Made by a program: the position numbers and the translations under genes
Shown: positions 25,201-38,200 of the stretch, one piece after another
Numbering within the stretch: position 1 is the stretch's first letter
Layout of the letters: the number at the start of each line of letters is the position of its first letter
Assembly: GCA_900239685.1 (NCBI GenBank)
Contig: OENT01000104.1
Span: 62,001-126,000, forward strand
Direction of reading: 5' to 3'
Source of the DNA: Rotaria macrura
Lineage: Eukaryota; Rotifera; Eurotatoria; Philodinida; Philodinidae
DNA length: 64,000 nt
The notes under the pieces: generated by a model
Told to the model about the DNA's origin: nothing
Databases searched by the model: none
Seen by the model: only the letters and a program-made list of their open reading frames with translations

Positions 25201-28200
25201 ATTTTCGCATAGTTCGTATCCCATAGCGAATAAAATCTTCCTGACCATGGTGCTATGTAGCCAGCATATGTTAATATAACAACAACAGAAAATACAATGG
25301 CACCAATAACAACAATTAAGCCGAAAAATAATTGTTTCAAATCATCGGCACGCGGTATTTTCGTATAAAGATAATCGATGAATGCATATGCTTGTAGAAG
25401 AGCAAAAACACCAGCAGCTAACATATGCTCACTAGTACGTACTGGTTGAAAGCCAACAAATGGAATTTGCATAGAAAGTATCAAACCAAGAATATAAAAT
25501 GTTGAATAAGATACATATAATCGAAGAGAATAACGACGAAGTACAAGTAAAACAAAGACATGAACTGGTATTAAATTGATTATAAATACATATCCACCCC
25601 ATGCTGATACCTTAAAATAAAAACAAATGTAAGTTCGATTACGTTTTCTGTAAAAAAATCAACCAGCAATGTCATCAAAAGCTTGAATAACAAATAGAAA
25701 AGCTGTTAGTTTAATCCACATGGGATTAGAATTTGAAACGCGATACAAGTATTCGTACTAATCACACGAACATTGTTTTATTTGATTCAATACATACGTC
25801 ATTACTAATGCTTTTACTTTATCCTCAATAAACTTCCTATAGAATTAGATCACTTTTTTTTCTGAGACATTACTAACACGGGATGTATGCCTGCTACTTT
25901 GACGAATTCGTGAGTGAGCCTGCTACGATTTAATTAAACTTAGTTTTAATCTGTAGACGAAATATTTTTTAAAATTATTTGTCAGGTTCTCACATCTATA
26001 TCTTCGTATATAATTAAAGAAATGAATTCTCCCATAGTAATGAAGCTTGAAGAATTTCTAACCTAATATTTTAATTATAAAATTTAAGGTAACTCAACAG
26101 TTGAGTTTTTGTCAATATAAACTTAGCGTTCATCAACTTCGATCGTTATAATAAATCTAACACAGTCAATATCGCAGGGTCTGAAGTTTAATGCTTACAC
26201 TTAAAATCGATGATCTCATGTATTGATCAGAAACATAGCAGTAATAAATGTGAGTAGTTCCGACTTTGATCGACGGTTGCCAAATTTCATTCAAAAACTT
26301 CTTCAGACATGAAGAGGAACTAATCTCAATGGATTTCAATCGAATACTTCGTTTCTATCCATGAAAATAATACTCAAATATAGAATTATTGTTTTCTAGA
26401 AACATGAAATTATTTTTGTGAATGTCGACAACTAATCTAAGCCTACGAGCGAGATCGAAATATTTTTTTTCTTCAAATAGATCTCTGTTCTTGTTAATGG
26501 TTTCCTGAAACTTTTAAATTTATTGATCAGGAAAGTCTCCTATCTATGCCATATAAAGGTATGTGTTTATTGCCAATTGCAAGCATGATTATAAGGACTT
26601 TCAAAAAATAGTCTACAAAGTTCTTAGCAAAGTCAACCGAAATGTCTTTTTCTTTTAGATCCAATACCTTATTACGGTCGGTTTACGTCTAATTGTTATC
26701 TATTCAGTGGAAATTTCATAGGCTATTGTAAAATAATGATATTTTCCCACCCATACGAGAGACAAATGTTTTTTATCGTTTCAAGTTAAAAATTTACAAA
26801 AAAATTCAGAATCAGTCAATACGCTATTAGAAACACAATACTATCCGTCATGCATAAAAAACGATCAAAATTCAATAGTATACATCAATTATTCAAGAAT
26901 CTATTCGAATATCACTAATCGCAAAGAAAATATCTTCAGCATAAGTTTTAGAATGTTTTCTCTTGCTAGGAAAAGTCATTAAAAAAGCACATCACAACTT
27001 TTTCGTGAGAATTCACCCTATAAGCAATCATTATATGTGCTGAACAGTCAAATTATTTTTCAGTGGTCTGGCAATCGATGAGTAACGACATCATAGATTA
27101 GATATTAATGTATTTTTGACTTCCTAGAAAATATCTTCGATCGGTCTAAAGCTTTGAATCTCTGTCTCATTTTGAAATACATCTGAAAAAAAATAGTTCC
27201 TTATGATAATACAATCGATGAAATGCCTTCTCAAAGATGCAAAAAAGCTTTTCGAAACTTGATCGTTCTTTTTTGTGGACGCTTTTCTTCCAAACTCCAT
27301 CTTTCTGTAACGAAGAATTATACCTATCTGGCAGTATCCTTTGGTTTTCCACACCCTTCGCTACTGACACGTCCGCAGTGGTCTTTTTTAATATGATTAG
27401 TTCACAGAATCCGTCACAGCTGTCCTTGTATGTCTTATTCGATGATATTCAAGATTCGAATTTTCTATACGGGAAAAAACTAGCTTAACAATGTTGCAAA
27501 GAGTGTAGAAGGATAAAGAAAATTTGCTCGATCAAATATAGTAACGTACGTAAATTTTCATTTGAAAAAGTGCTTAAATCACTTTTCATTTTACCTAATG
27601 AGATGAACATGGTCTTACAAGGTTAATTCTCTTGAATGAAAACTATTGTTATTTCTAACGGGCCATCTTCCATAGATGAACATTTAGGAAAAACGAAAAT
27701 TATCAAACGATGAAAATAAAAATTTTGATTTCATATTTGATAAGAGTAGTTTTCAACTGGTTGAGAAAGCTTTTCAATCACCTATTCAATACTGACGATC
27801 ATATACATTAGATCAATCTCAAAAATAAAAGACAAAAATAATCATAAAAAACAAAATACCTACCATGTAAAAATATGATAAGGCCGTGCAACAAGACCAA
27901 AACACACTACCCGTTTTAACCGAACGAATCCAAAGAAAGTACGTAAACATAAGAGCGAAGATAGCAATACCTTAAACAGTTAGTTAGTTGTCATTATAGA
28001 AAAAAACACATAAATTTTTATGTGAATACCTTCATTGTCATATGAGCCAGCCACACTCCGTGATGAATAACCTGGTGCAATGGCAATGAATGCTGCTGCA
28101 AAAAGTCCAGCACGTTTTGACCACAGTTCTTTTGTTAGCAAATACGTTGCTATAGCTGTTAGGCCGCTAAAGAATGGTGCAAGGAAAACGCAGATTTCAC

Positions 28201-28701
28201 GAATATGAATCGGAATATTAATCATATGTAAAAACCAATGAATGACGCCACTTGTAACCATTAAACCTTAAAGATTTTATTGTTTGAGTGGGAAAAACTC
28301 TAGTTTTGGTTACCTGGATAAATGGTTCCACCAACGATACGTCCCAATGGATACCAAGCAAGTTCATCAAACCAGTTAAGAAAATTGTAGAATCCATTTT
28401 CTGTCATATAAGCTGTTGATCGATAGTTAAACCACGGATCGAATTCGTGAATAATCGATTCAAATCGTATAACAGAAAATAATCGAGACATAAAACCTGA
28501 TATATAAGCACATGTTAAGACAATGAAACTAATCAACGATGTTAGTCCAGTTGGTGAAAGTAACGATGATGATGCTGACATATTTGATGAATTCGATAAG
28601 CGTCTGTTTGAACTAACGTTTCCTTGGACTTCAGAATCTGTAGTCGACTGCCCAGAATTATCATTGATGATAGACTGATTGGTTGTTACGTGAGAAGCCA
28701 T
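22238..28701 (-). CDS. STT3B: Dolichyl-diphosphooligosaccharide-protein glycosyltransferase subunit STT3B
   Basis: Catalytic subunit of oligosaccharyltransferase in the ER membrane; transfers the lipid-linked glycan to Asn in N-X-S/T. Exons from 5' to 3': 28314-28701, 28030-28266, 27864-27970, 25136-25610, 24907-25071, 24575-24832, 24094-24516, 22585-22744, 22238-22514. Total 829 aa (human STT3B about 826). Seen: first acidic catalytic motif EFDPWFNYR (Asp about 88), [10 protein letters not shown], the [10 protein letters not shown] loop motif, WWDYG (about 605) with [36 protein letters not shown], many membrane helices, and a basic C-terminal tail. A Ser/Asp-rich N-terminus and an acidic insert with NLYDKAGK before the last helices mark it as STT3B rather than STT3A. 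Upstream of the ATG the minus strand reads CTTTTTTTAG directly against it, a trans-splice-like acceptor. All phases agree. Confidence 0.96.
23416..23438. repeat. (TC)n microsatellite
   Basis: About 11 TC units in the STT3B intron between the last two large exon groups (22745-24093). Confidence 0.85.
25611..27863 (-). other. Long intron 3 of STT3B
   Basis: 2.25 kb between phase-compatible exons ending ...SYFYM and starting VSAWGGY. AT-rich, with no coding resemblance. A slightly GC-richer stretch at 27220-27400 has open frames on both strands but matches nothing recognised. Confidence 0.7.
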
Positions 28702-29813
28702 CTAAAAAAAGATTTTAAGTGATTGTTTTTTTCCTTACTGAACTGAAGTAAAAAAAAGAAAATGAAGAAGAAAATGTAGACATGAAGCTTGGAATGATTC
28801 GATAGGCTTACACAAGAGAACAAATCAAACTTTGTTCCAGCAAATCATCCCGTCGTATGCTGCTATCTATAACTTTTCATATCGGCAATCAGCTTATGAT
28901 ATTTAAAACTATTTTTGCTTGATTTAATCGGAAGATAATATACTTGCGTCTTGTTTGCTCTTAACGTATGGATGAAATATATTAGGTCGCTTATCGCATT
29001 CGTCACAATTTACTTCTAATAGTAATTCACCATTCAAACGAAAGATGTTATTCTCAATTGAACTTCTTTTTGAATGTTACACATGAAAAATATATCTTTT
29101 AACTTTGAATAGGATAGATAAAATTATCTGCCTGATCTGATAAAATTCATAAGCTAATCAACTACATGATTGGTTGTTTCGTAAAAGCCTTATCGTGACG
29201 TCCGTTTCTGTGTGTTTTTTGTTTGTTTACAATACGTATATTGAATAAATGAAAACTTGTCACCAGTCTTCATCTTTGATCAGTAGCAAAAATGGCAAAC
29301 AAACTTCTGTGGAAACGCTTAAGTCGGCGCATTAGAGTTTTAAGATATTGAACGCGTTCATGGAATTTCAATTTTCTTTCGATAAAACTTATCTGATGCT
29401 GTTATACTGACTTCTTTTCGAATAGAAACTACTACATGTCCATTTTTCTCTCTATTTCTATTTGAAAGTAATCAAATCATGAACTTTGTCTTGACATACA
29501 CTGTTTGAAAGCTCTGGAAATGAACAGTTGTGTAGAATTTCAAGAAATTTATCTCGCCGACAAGATATTCTTCTAACGTTTTGAATTCTGAATACATAAT
29601 AAATACTATACATATATTAAAATTCGAAAATCTCGATCAATTCGTTCTTGCAAATATCTGCATTCTTAATTTATTGAAATGCGAAAACTTTGTTCGTAAG
29701 TCAAAAAGAAAAGCGAGCAGTGTACAACGATTGTTGCATAATAATTGAAATAAATTCAACAATGCATTATTTATTAGATTAAAAAATAATTAAATACTTT
29801 TTTATTCAATTGT

Positions 29814-30685
29814 ATCACGTTGTCCAGAAAGTTCGTGCAACTACCCTCCTACTACAAGCTTGAAACGTACCGCTTCCACCATCGTGTAGAGCGTTTATTT
29901 TTAGGATGCTACACTGCTTTTGACCTAATTGCTGCATTCCCGTCTCGAGAAAAAGATCGAGTTTTCACTGCGCCATGTCTGCTCATATTTTAGATAGTGT
30001 ATTTCGATCGTACTTCGAATACTCTAAAAACGAGAAATCTGTTTCAGAAATCACGATGCATAGTTTTGTAGAACTTATCAAGGGCAACAAGATGTACTAT
30101 TTGGGATAGCATTTGGGGTGAGCTTAGATGGAAAACGTGACTATTTGGAAATGAGGCATTGTGAAGCCGGGAAAATCTCACAAGTAAAATCTGTATTTTT
30201 CTTGGAAATCTTTGCATATCTCTTCAAAATTTCGCTCGATCACTCTGAAAATTCTATGACAGAGTGAGTTATGGCTGCTCTTTCTTTTATATAGTAGTCT
30301 CTGAATTTCAAAATTCTCTGATTCTTTGTGAAACCATTCACAGAGACCGTCCGAAAAATTCGAGGATTTTGAACGAATATTTTTCTATTCTCCCCATCAC
30401 AGATTTTAGCCTATATGAAATTGTGCCTAACCTAAACTTCTTATCTTCAGACCTCTCGTAGTTAATGAGATACAGGAGTACTAAGTCACAGCCAACACTA
30501 TTATAACTAAAATCTAAGCACACCGGGTCATGAAAACTCTTTTCTTTTCCTAAGAAGACAGTGAAGAAATTAGCTCAAAATCGGTGGACCACCCTAAAAA
30601 TGAATGCTCTAGGCGATGGTGGAAACCATATGTTTCACACTTTTATTAGGAGGGTAGTTGCACGAACTTTTGGGACAATATGATA
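29814..30685. mobile_element. Deleted mariner-like (Tc1/mariner) element
   Basis: Terminal inverted repeats of about 90 bp: the left starts TCACGTTGTCCAGAAAG and the right, inverted, TCATATTGTCCCAAAAG. Both continue with the shared core AAGTTCGTGCAACTACCCTC. TA dinucleotides flank both ends (29814-29815 and 30684-30685), the mariner target duplication. The 868-bp element is shorter than the usual 1.3 kb. A 44-codon frame from the ATG at 29975 (...RSYFEYSKNEKSVSEI...) could be the start of a transposase, but it stops at 30107, and the rest is degenerate. Non-autonomous. Confidence 0.8.
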
Positions 30686-32036
30686 CAATGGTAATTGATA
30701 ATGAAAAATATGATCTATTAGGGTTCTCGGTAGAGAAAAACAGTTGTCGTTGTTATAGTCCTGCAAGGCAGAGTAATTGCACGGCAGAGATTCCAGAGTC
30801 AATCAAAAAAAGCGACTCATCACCGCCTGGTCATACTGGCGAGTTGCTCGTTGCTGCCTCGCCTCACCTAGAGTTTACAACAAAATAGTTATTTTTAGGT
30901 ACTTTGTCAACCACACATAACAATCACCATCTTTTTATTTTATACAATCAAAATAAAGAACATTTTATCCATTTAAATAAGTTTAAAGAACAAACATAAT
31001 AATGATAATCAAATAAATAAAGATCATTCATTTTCTTACTGAGCTTATAAACAATGCTCTGAGAACTGCATCAGTGCAATAGTTGAAGTACACTGAATAA
31101 TTAAATATACGTGTATTAAGAGTGTGCTAAAAGTCATTTAGCAAAAAGAAAACTCCATAGCTGCACAGGATTGTGATCAAATGAGCTAATCTTTTTGCGT
31201 GGTGGTGGAGGATACTTGAAAGTTTTTATTCATCAGCAAAAGGTTTAATAACATCAATTAGACGTATTATCACTAATTTAAAAGATAAAATTTCACATTT
31301 CTATATGAAAGATTAACTATAAATTTGGGGTTTGTATAATCGGATGCGAATTCCCCTGTTCTTAGATTTTCAACATTATGTAATACTTTATTTGAATCCT
31401 TGAGTTCTCTCTATTCTATCGAACTTTGCAAAATCCTATCAAATCTTTTTGCAATGACAAAACCTGAAAACACCAGTGAAGTTAGTTAAAGTTTGATAAA
31501 GTACTCCTCTGGATAGTGAACAAAATAGCAACACTATACCGAGGGCTCTGATTTCGACCTCCAGATCCTGCAGAAAAGATGAGGACAATTCATCACATCC
31601 TACAGAAAAAACTTGGAAATCGCTGGAACATGGAATTAGTATTTCGGTCAAAACTACCTGGATTGTTTTCGGTAAAATCCTTCGAACTACATGTGTTTTC
31701 CGATAGGAACTGACCGGACAGCATCTGAAAAAATCCGGAAATTTTGCTACCGGAATACTGCTTCCATGAAATTTTCGGCATGTCTCGAAACCGGCGGTTT
31801 CCACGCCGGAATGTTCGACCTTGGTACAAGTGCATCTAACGAATCGTAACTTAATAGTTTTCTACGAGTTTCTAGCGCTCGTCCAGTCCTCACTAAATCT
31901 TCTTTCACTAGTTACTGAACTAGCAGGAATAGATAATAAGGTCATGGCCAAACGCGATAAAATTTTTATAAATAAGTCAACAGCTTTGCCACCACTATAA
32001 TATATTAGTATTTTAAAAAAATGCATGTCTTTTTCA

Positions 32037-32168
32037 CATTATTAGTTACGTCATCAAATTGATCAGAATCTTCATCATCTGATGCATCATTATTTTTTCC
32101 ACTAAATGATCTTAATGCGTTATTAACAATCAATTCGTCACCTTTATCCATTAAATACTTAACCGTTA
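32037..32168 (-). pseudogene. Coding-like relic with acidic end
   Basis: The minus strand reads LTVKYLMDKGDELIVNNAL followed by an Asp/Glu/Ser-rich run, with gene-like codons. It is not continued by recognisable splice sites: upstream (32170-32270) the sequence switches to GC-rich repeats such as GGGTCGGGTACC, resembling a transposon end, and downstream it runs to a stop. No family was identified. It may be a gene fragment cut by an insertion. Confidence 0.25.
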
Positions 32169-33985
32169 ATCTCATGCCCGTACCCAAGTTCAGGTACCCG
32201 ACCCACAAAGTTGCAGTACTCTACTGCAAGGGGATGAATTTCGTTACTCTACCCTACTCCGCTAAATTTGTAAGTTACAATAACCGTATTCCGTGCATAA
32301 TTTGATTATTTATTTATGAAATGATGAAACTCAATTGTTCAAGTGTCAAGAATAATTTACAAAAAAACAATCACCGGTAGTATGAAAATCAGAAAGTAGT
32401 ACTACATGGACCACGAATATGATCAACCGATACCAAAAGAAGAAAAATAATGCTAAACCTCTGTATGTAAATGTCAAAGTGTCCCAGGTTTTCAGTAGAT
32501 TCTTCTATTGTTTCCGGACTAATTTCGTAACTTTGAACTAAAAAGGTTCTTCAAAATAGTGCAACGCTTTTGAAGATTTGGAAAGGGATTTTTAAAAGTC
32601 CACAAATTAAATTGACCTTTTTGTTTTTAAAGTTCTCCTCTAAAAACCTTGAAAACTAGTCATATTTCGATGCAAAGATACTAATTAAAGTTCAAACTTT
32701 TCGAGAAATTAATTAATTAAGGTTGACCATTAATTATGCCCAATACAATATGCCTTTTGGAGGAGTCATCTATTGTGGGAAGGATTTACATGGATCACGA
32801 ATATTAAAAACACTGTGGACAAAGAAAAAACAAAAGGCATGAACAACTGTTGTTGTTTATTAATGAATCACTCAAAGGAATCATCCAATTGGTAGGTATT
32901 TTTACACTATTTCCAAATGAATAGAAGATATTGTTTGATACTAGAGGTTGCCAGACTTCGAGCGTTTAAACAGATCTGACCGACATACTGAAAAGTTAAC
33001 CATGCAATACGCTACTGTTTTCAAAATGATCCCGTAGCCCTACCAGACGAGAGTCGTACCTTTGTCTAAACACAGGATACGGCAGAGCTGCAGGACTCTA
33101 GTCGCTGGTAGAAATGTTAAAGCTTGGAACGAAGCATGATTAATTAGATCTCGAACCTTACATAAGTTATGTAGTACATTGCGATGTAGTTTATCGGGAA
33201 GAAATTAATTTGACTTGCAATTATTTGTGCAAGAATCAATGAAAACAACAATGAAGAATCATCAAGAATTTTGTCGAGTGTTGTTATAGCTACAAATTTG
33301 ATGAGGACAAAAGACTATTACTGCAGTAGCATGTTTAATTTGATTGCCACTGATAAAATATTACCAGTCATTTTTAAAAATTCTCAATGTAGACATGAAA
33401 AGAGTTATGGTTAAATATTAATCCCAACATTATAATCTATGTTGACTGATTTTCATGGAATAAAATTCGTAAAGCTGAGCGTTGTTTAAAACCAACAATA
33501 CTTTTTATATGGTAGCATCGAATAAGATGGATGCTACTTACAATCGACAAGAATATTGCTTTTTGTCTTGCTCAAGTCCTAAGTACGACTATCGTCAATC
33601 AGTGAAAGAATAACTGATAACTAATGTCATAAGAAATATTTTCACTGAATCTAACTACTTAAATTTCATCGATATTTATTAGTGCTATATAGTTCATCAA
33701 AGTTTAATCATTGAAATTCATGTTATATCTGAATTAAACGTTAACATTAGCAAATGAAAATAGCATTTCTTGACATTTAATTTTACTGGAGAATGAGTGT
33801 AGTTTATGAAATGAATTAGCTTTTTTTTATGCTTATCGCTTCGAATGAAACTTTAACGATTTGTTTGAAGTGTCTCAAAACTCGGTAAACGATCATAAAG
33901 AGCGTGTCTATTCTGATCTCATATCGGATAATTTATTGCTTTACTAAAAGCTGGCTCGTTTAGCTACATAAAGCATTGTCAATAG

Positions 33986-34513
33986 GCTGTTGTGCCATGC
34001 ATGGATAATTGAATACTATCGTAACTTTGGTCACTTGAGAATTTCTTACGATTTACATCATTTACATGATAATAACGATCACATGTATATCGATGCATCT
34101 CTCATTAGTTATTCTGTTGTATGTTCAAATCGATTAAAGATTCTCGAAATGATAAATCAATTCGGCTTACAAGAAATAGAATATGCTAAGTTTTTCATTG
34201 AATTAAAATATATAGTTGAATGCCGATGGAAATTTCATATTCAATCTGTTACAATATCGATCGTTTCAATTGTGTGTGTGTGTGTGCATTATTTTCATGA
34301 TCTGTCTGATGCAGACTTGCCAATATTGTTCATGAATTAACAATTGTAGCATCAATTTATGCTGATTGGAAAAGATATTCGATTAGTTGGATGTACAATG
34401 GCAGTACACCCGAGATTTTACTGTTCAATCAAGTCCAATATTTTAACCGTGATCTATCAAAATTGTATGAAGGTGATCCTATAGTAGAAGACTTCATTGA
34501 GACTATTTTCTGA
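33986..34513 (+). CDS. Unidentified gene fragment, two exon-like segments
   Basis: Segment 33986-34273 (…CHAWIIEYYRNFGHLRISY…) and segment 34315-34513 (LANIVHELTIVASIYADWKR…DFIETIF, stop TGA) share compatible phase across a possible 41-bp intron. That intron begins in a (GT)n run and ends TCTGATGCAG. Codon use looks like real coding sequence. An acceptor-like TTGTCAATAG precedes the first segment, so upstream exons are missing or decayed. I recognise no family. It could be the 3' end of a lineage-specific gene or a pseudogene. Confidence 0.35.
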
Positions 34514-35058
34514 GACTTTACTTTTCAATCAATCGATCTATAGCCACTCTGACTAACTGCTCCTATTAATAAGTAGATTCCTATACTCAATCGATTGCTA
34601 GTGAATGTTTCAAGATTTCATTTTTAAAAACAAAATCCAATAATAAATAATACTACCTCATCTCTAATTCGTAATCAAATGCCAGTATTTCACTGAAAAT
34701 TGTTCATGACCACGAATCAGTTACTCTTCTAGATGATCATACGTCACTAGACTAAAATCAATCATCTCAGATAAAACATGCCAGCTCTTGTACTGAGCAA
34801 ACGAGAAATATCAGCTGTGAATAAATAGTTCGAAAGAACATACTTTCTTCGATAGACAGCTTTGAAAAGAAAAACGTTTCAGGTTATCGTGTACGAAAAT
34901 CTGCATGAATAATCTATCTAATTAATTGATAGATGAGTCAAATGAGTGATTAAATTCGATTTTTCTGATGCACATCATGTGTTGAGAGGCGTAGTCAAAT
35001 TTTTTTCTATCAACAAAACTATATCGATAATTATCAAGAAAATCAAGGAGAAATTCAT

Positions 35059-35286
35059 TTGTTCAATAGAAAGATTCTTCTAATAGTTTGTATGGGCAAT
35101 GATGAATTCATCGTTCTTACACGTGAGTTTTTATTAAAGCTAAAGAGTAAAATTTCCTATCAGCTATATTGTTTCTTTGATCTTGATACATTGTGTCTTA
35201 CGCCAATTCACGCTTTTGGTTTTAGTCATTGTCATTTAAAGTTCAATCATTTCTGTCTGAGAATCATTGTTGATATGGAAGGTTGA
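35059..35286 (+). pseudogene. Toprim-like coding relic (faint Spo11/TopoVI-A resemblance)
   Basis: An open stretch reads KILLIVCMGNDEF, VLTREFLLKLKSKI, then LYCFFDLDTLCL and HAFGFSH. The order (hydrophobic strand and G, TR-x-L helix, strand ending DLD, then an FG-S-like turn) recalls the Toprim part of Spo11/TopoVI-A proteins. However, the second DxD neighbourhood (DPHG) and the GS turn are not intact, and no Tyr-bearing winged-helix part is seen nearby. Weak evidence; it could be chance. Confidence 0.2.
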
Positions 35287-38200
35287 AAATGACTGGGGTG
35301 GTTGTACTTCAGATTTTCATCTCGTTTATTATGGATGAATATATATGAATGATTTCCTACACTATATTGTTTTGTGTATGACTTGTCATTCATTCATGTG
35401 TAGATGCTCTCTTATGTTGATCAATACGACATTGTTTAGTTTACATTTATTTGTCGAATAATTGAAATCAATGTAGAAGAATCGTGAAAAACGTTTAGTT
35501 CAATCTAGTATCGTAGATTGACCAATCATCTTTAATCTCTGCTTAGAACACAAAAAATATCGATGATAGACTATCAATCATAGTCCAACAAAAATACGTA
35601 CTGTTATTCTATCTCTGTATGTATTGATTCGAGACAAGTGTAGACGAGAAAAATAGCATTACATACACCGATCTCAACGAAATGATAGTACAGTATGTAT
35701 ATAATTGTATTAGAGCGAATTTTGTTTTTCGCTTGCCTGTTTTCTTCTTATTCAAACACTACGTGCATAATATCCGATAACATAAACATGGTAGTAACTA
35801 GTGATTCTGTTGTTGTTATTACACAATGAAACTATGTGAACAGAAATTTTCCACTTTCTACTCATAACTGTAGAGCTATATACTGGTTTTACTGGGGATG
35901 ATTTGATACAAAAAGACAGTTTTACCATGTAGTTCATTAGCAAAATAAATGTAATCAGTAAGAAATATTGATGTAATAATATGAATTAATACATCGATTC
36001 TATCAATGAAATTCTACAAGCAATATGTATATAATTTTTGGTGCTGCCTTCAAATAGTCAATGGATTCAATTGTTTATTACTATTGAAGTTTTGAAAGGG
36101 AATCATACACTACTTGAAAGTTGAACTGTACATAGCAGTCAAAAATGAACAGTTTATTGAAAGATACAATGTAACCCGTAAAGTACTTTCACAAGTGACG
36201 TATCTATGGATGTAGCTTTGGACAACCCCTTTTTACTAGCCCGATGTTCACTTGTTCATTTTCGAATACCTATATTTTTGACAGCATGCCTTTCATATAG
36301 GTTGAGATTCATGATGAAAATGTAATTCCAAGAATTCAATTAAATCATTACGATATTGTTCAGATGCTCCACAACTATGATTCGTTTAATCAAAATTTTC
36401 ATCACGCAACTATTTAATTTCTTCTTTCAAGAATATTCATTTCTTTTTTTTCTCATAAACATTATCCCACTCTTGATAATGTTTTGCTTCAGCCATTGAA
36501 AAGAGTTATGAAGACAGAAGTCAGCTATCGAATACAGAGTTAAATCTCACTATCTTCTTTCACTACTACTGAAATATTTTCTTTCGAATACCAGATTTAA
36601 GATAGTCTTCTGTATGTGTGATTAGAAAAATCTTCTGTACATCTATACTGAATATTTTCGCTGCTATAGAATAAATATATTACTACTTCAAATACATTGG
36701 AAAATAATTTTCTCTTTCAGTCTCAGGCGTAATCAGCTTACTGTTGTTTACGTTGTTTATCAAAAACTATTGGCAAATTTGTTTTTCTTTTCATGATCTT
36801 TAATGATGAATTAAATGAATTAAATTTATCAAAGTTGATCTATTACACATTATGATATGAGGAAATTAAAAAGGATTCCTTGAGAAATACGGATTAAGAA
36901 ATCGTTCTATATCTCTATATATAAACTCTTGATTTCCAACATGTGTATCTGAGTAATCGACATCACTTGTAAGAATACAAACAATATTTGAGCTTTAATA
37001 ACTCTTTCTATCGAAAAAATTACGGTGGCAATCTTGTTCGAAACGATATACCTCGTGAACATGTACTTCTTCTTGTTTCCTTGATTCGATAGTTGCCAAT
37101 GTATTAATATTAAATATATTGAAGAACTTTTTCTCAGAAAAACGATAATAATAGTCACAGGGATTTCGACTAAAATCTAGTGTTACATAGATATTTGATG
37201 GTTTCAATTATTTGAATGGTTTCTTTTCAGTTGAATATTGATGTATTGCAAATAACTCTAAATCGAAATATGATCAACTCGATGGACTCTATCAAACCTT
37301 AGTTAAAGAAATTAAAAAACAAAGATGACCAAATGAAATTTTCTTTTCATATTTGACTTCCAAATGTTTGAGCCGTGAAAAGAAAACTTGATGTCACTTT
37401 TGACCTGAGATATGCAAATCAATCTATGGATTTTTTTCAAATCCTTATTGATTTTTATATTGGAACTATTATAATTTTTAAATAGAGATTTGGTTCATTT
37501 TCAACTTTAATTGTATACTCATATTCTTACACTTCAATCTAGCCACTTGTTGATAAGTCAAATTAATCAAATGTAATGCTAGACTGTATAAGCATCATAG
37601 TCTAGTATGCAACGTAAACAACATTTTTGCCATTTCTCCAGATCAACAATACACGCACTCTATGATATGCTTTACTACTTCGACGAATCAGTTATATGGG
37701 ATGTCGTCGATTTGGAGAGAAACCGCATTCGTAAATAGATATGTAGCTTCTCTACACATACACACGTTACATGTACTATTTCCTTTGACCATACAATAAT
37801 TAACTTCATCATAGATTCATGGCTCTCGTAACATATTAATCTGTATAATCCTTGAAAATGTCACAAAAATCCATGGTCAAAAGTAATTTTTTGCCTGTTA
37901 AAAACGATTAGAAAAGGAAAATCCTTGTTCTTTTACGGTTCGGATATTTGTGTAATCGACTTGTTCTATGTTGTCATAGGACATATTTATGAAAGTGTAC
38001 AAACTATAGACAGATAAATCTGAATTGCAGAGCATGATTTCAGTGTCAAGAAGCACATCGTCGGCATACACTCTCGAATCGTCGACTGAACATGTCGAAT
38101 GATTTACCGTTCATTATCATAGAATGGTCCATAAAACCATTCGTTTTGCAGTACTCATGACCTAGTATCTATAAATAAATAATATCTATCTCGTCATTAG

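Noticed and set aside
22238..28701. Assignment as STT3A
   Set aside because: The Ser-rich N-terminal extension and the acidic insert with NLYDKAGK are STT3B features.
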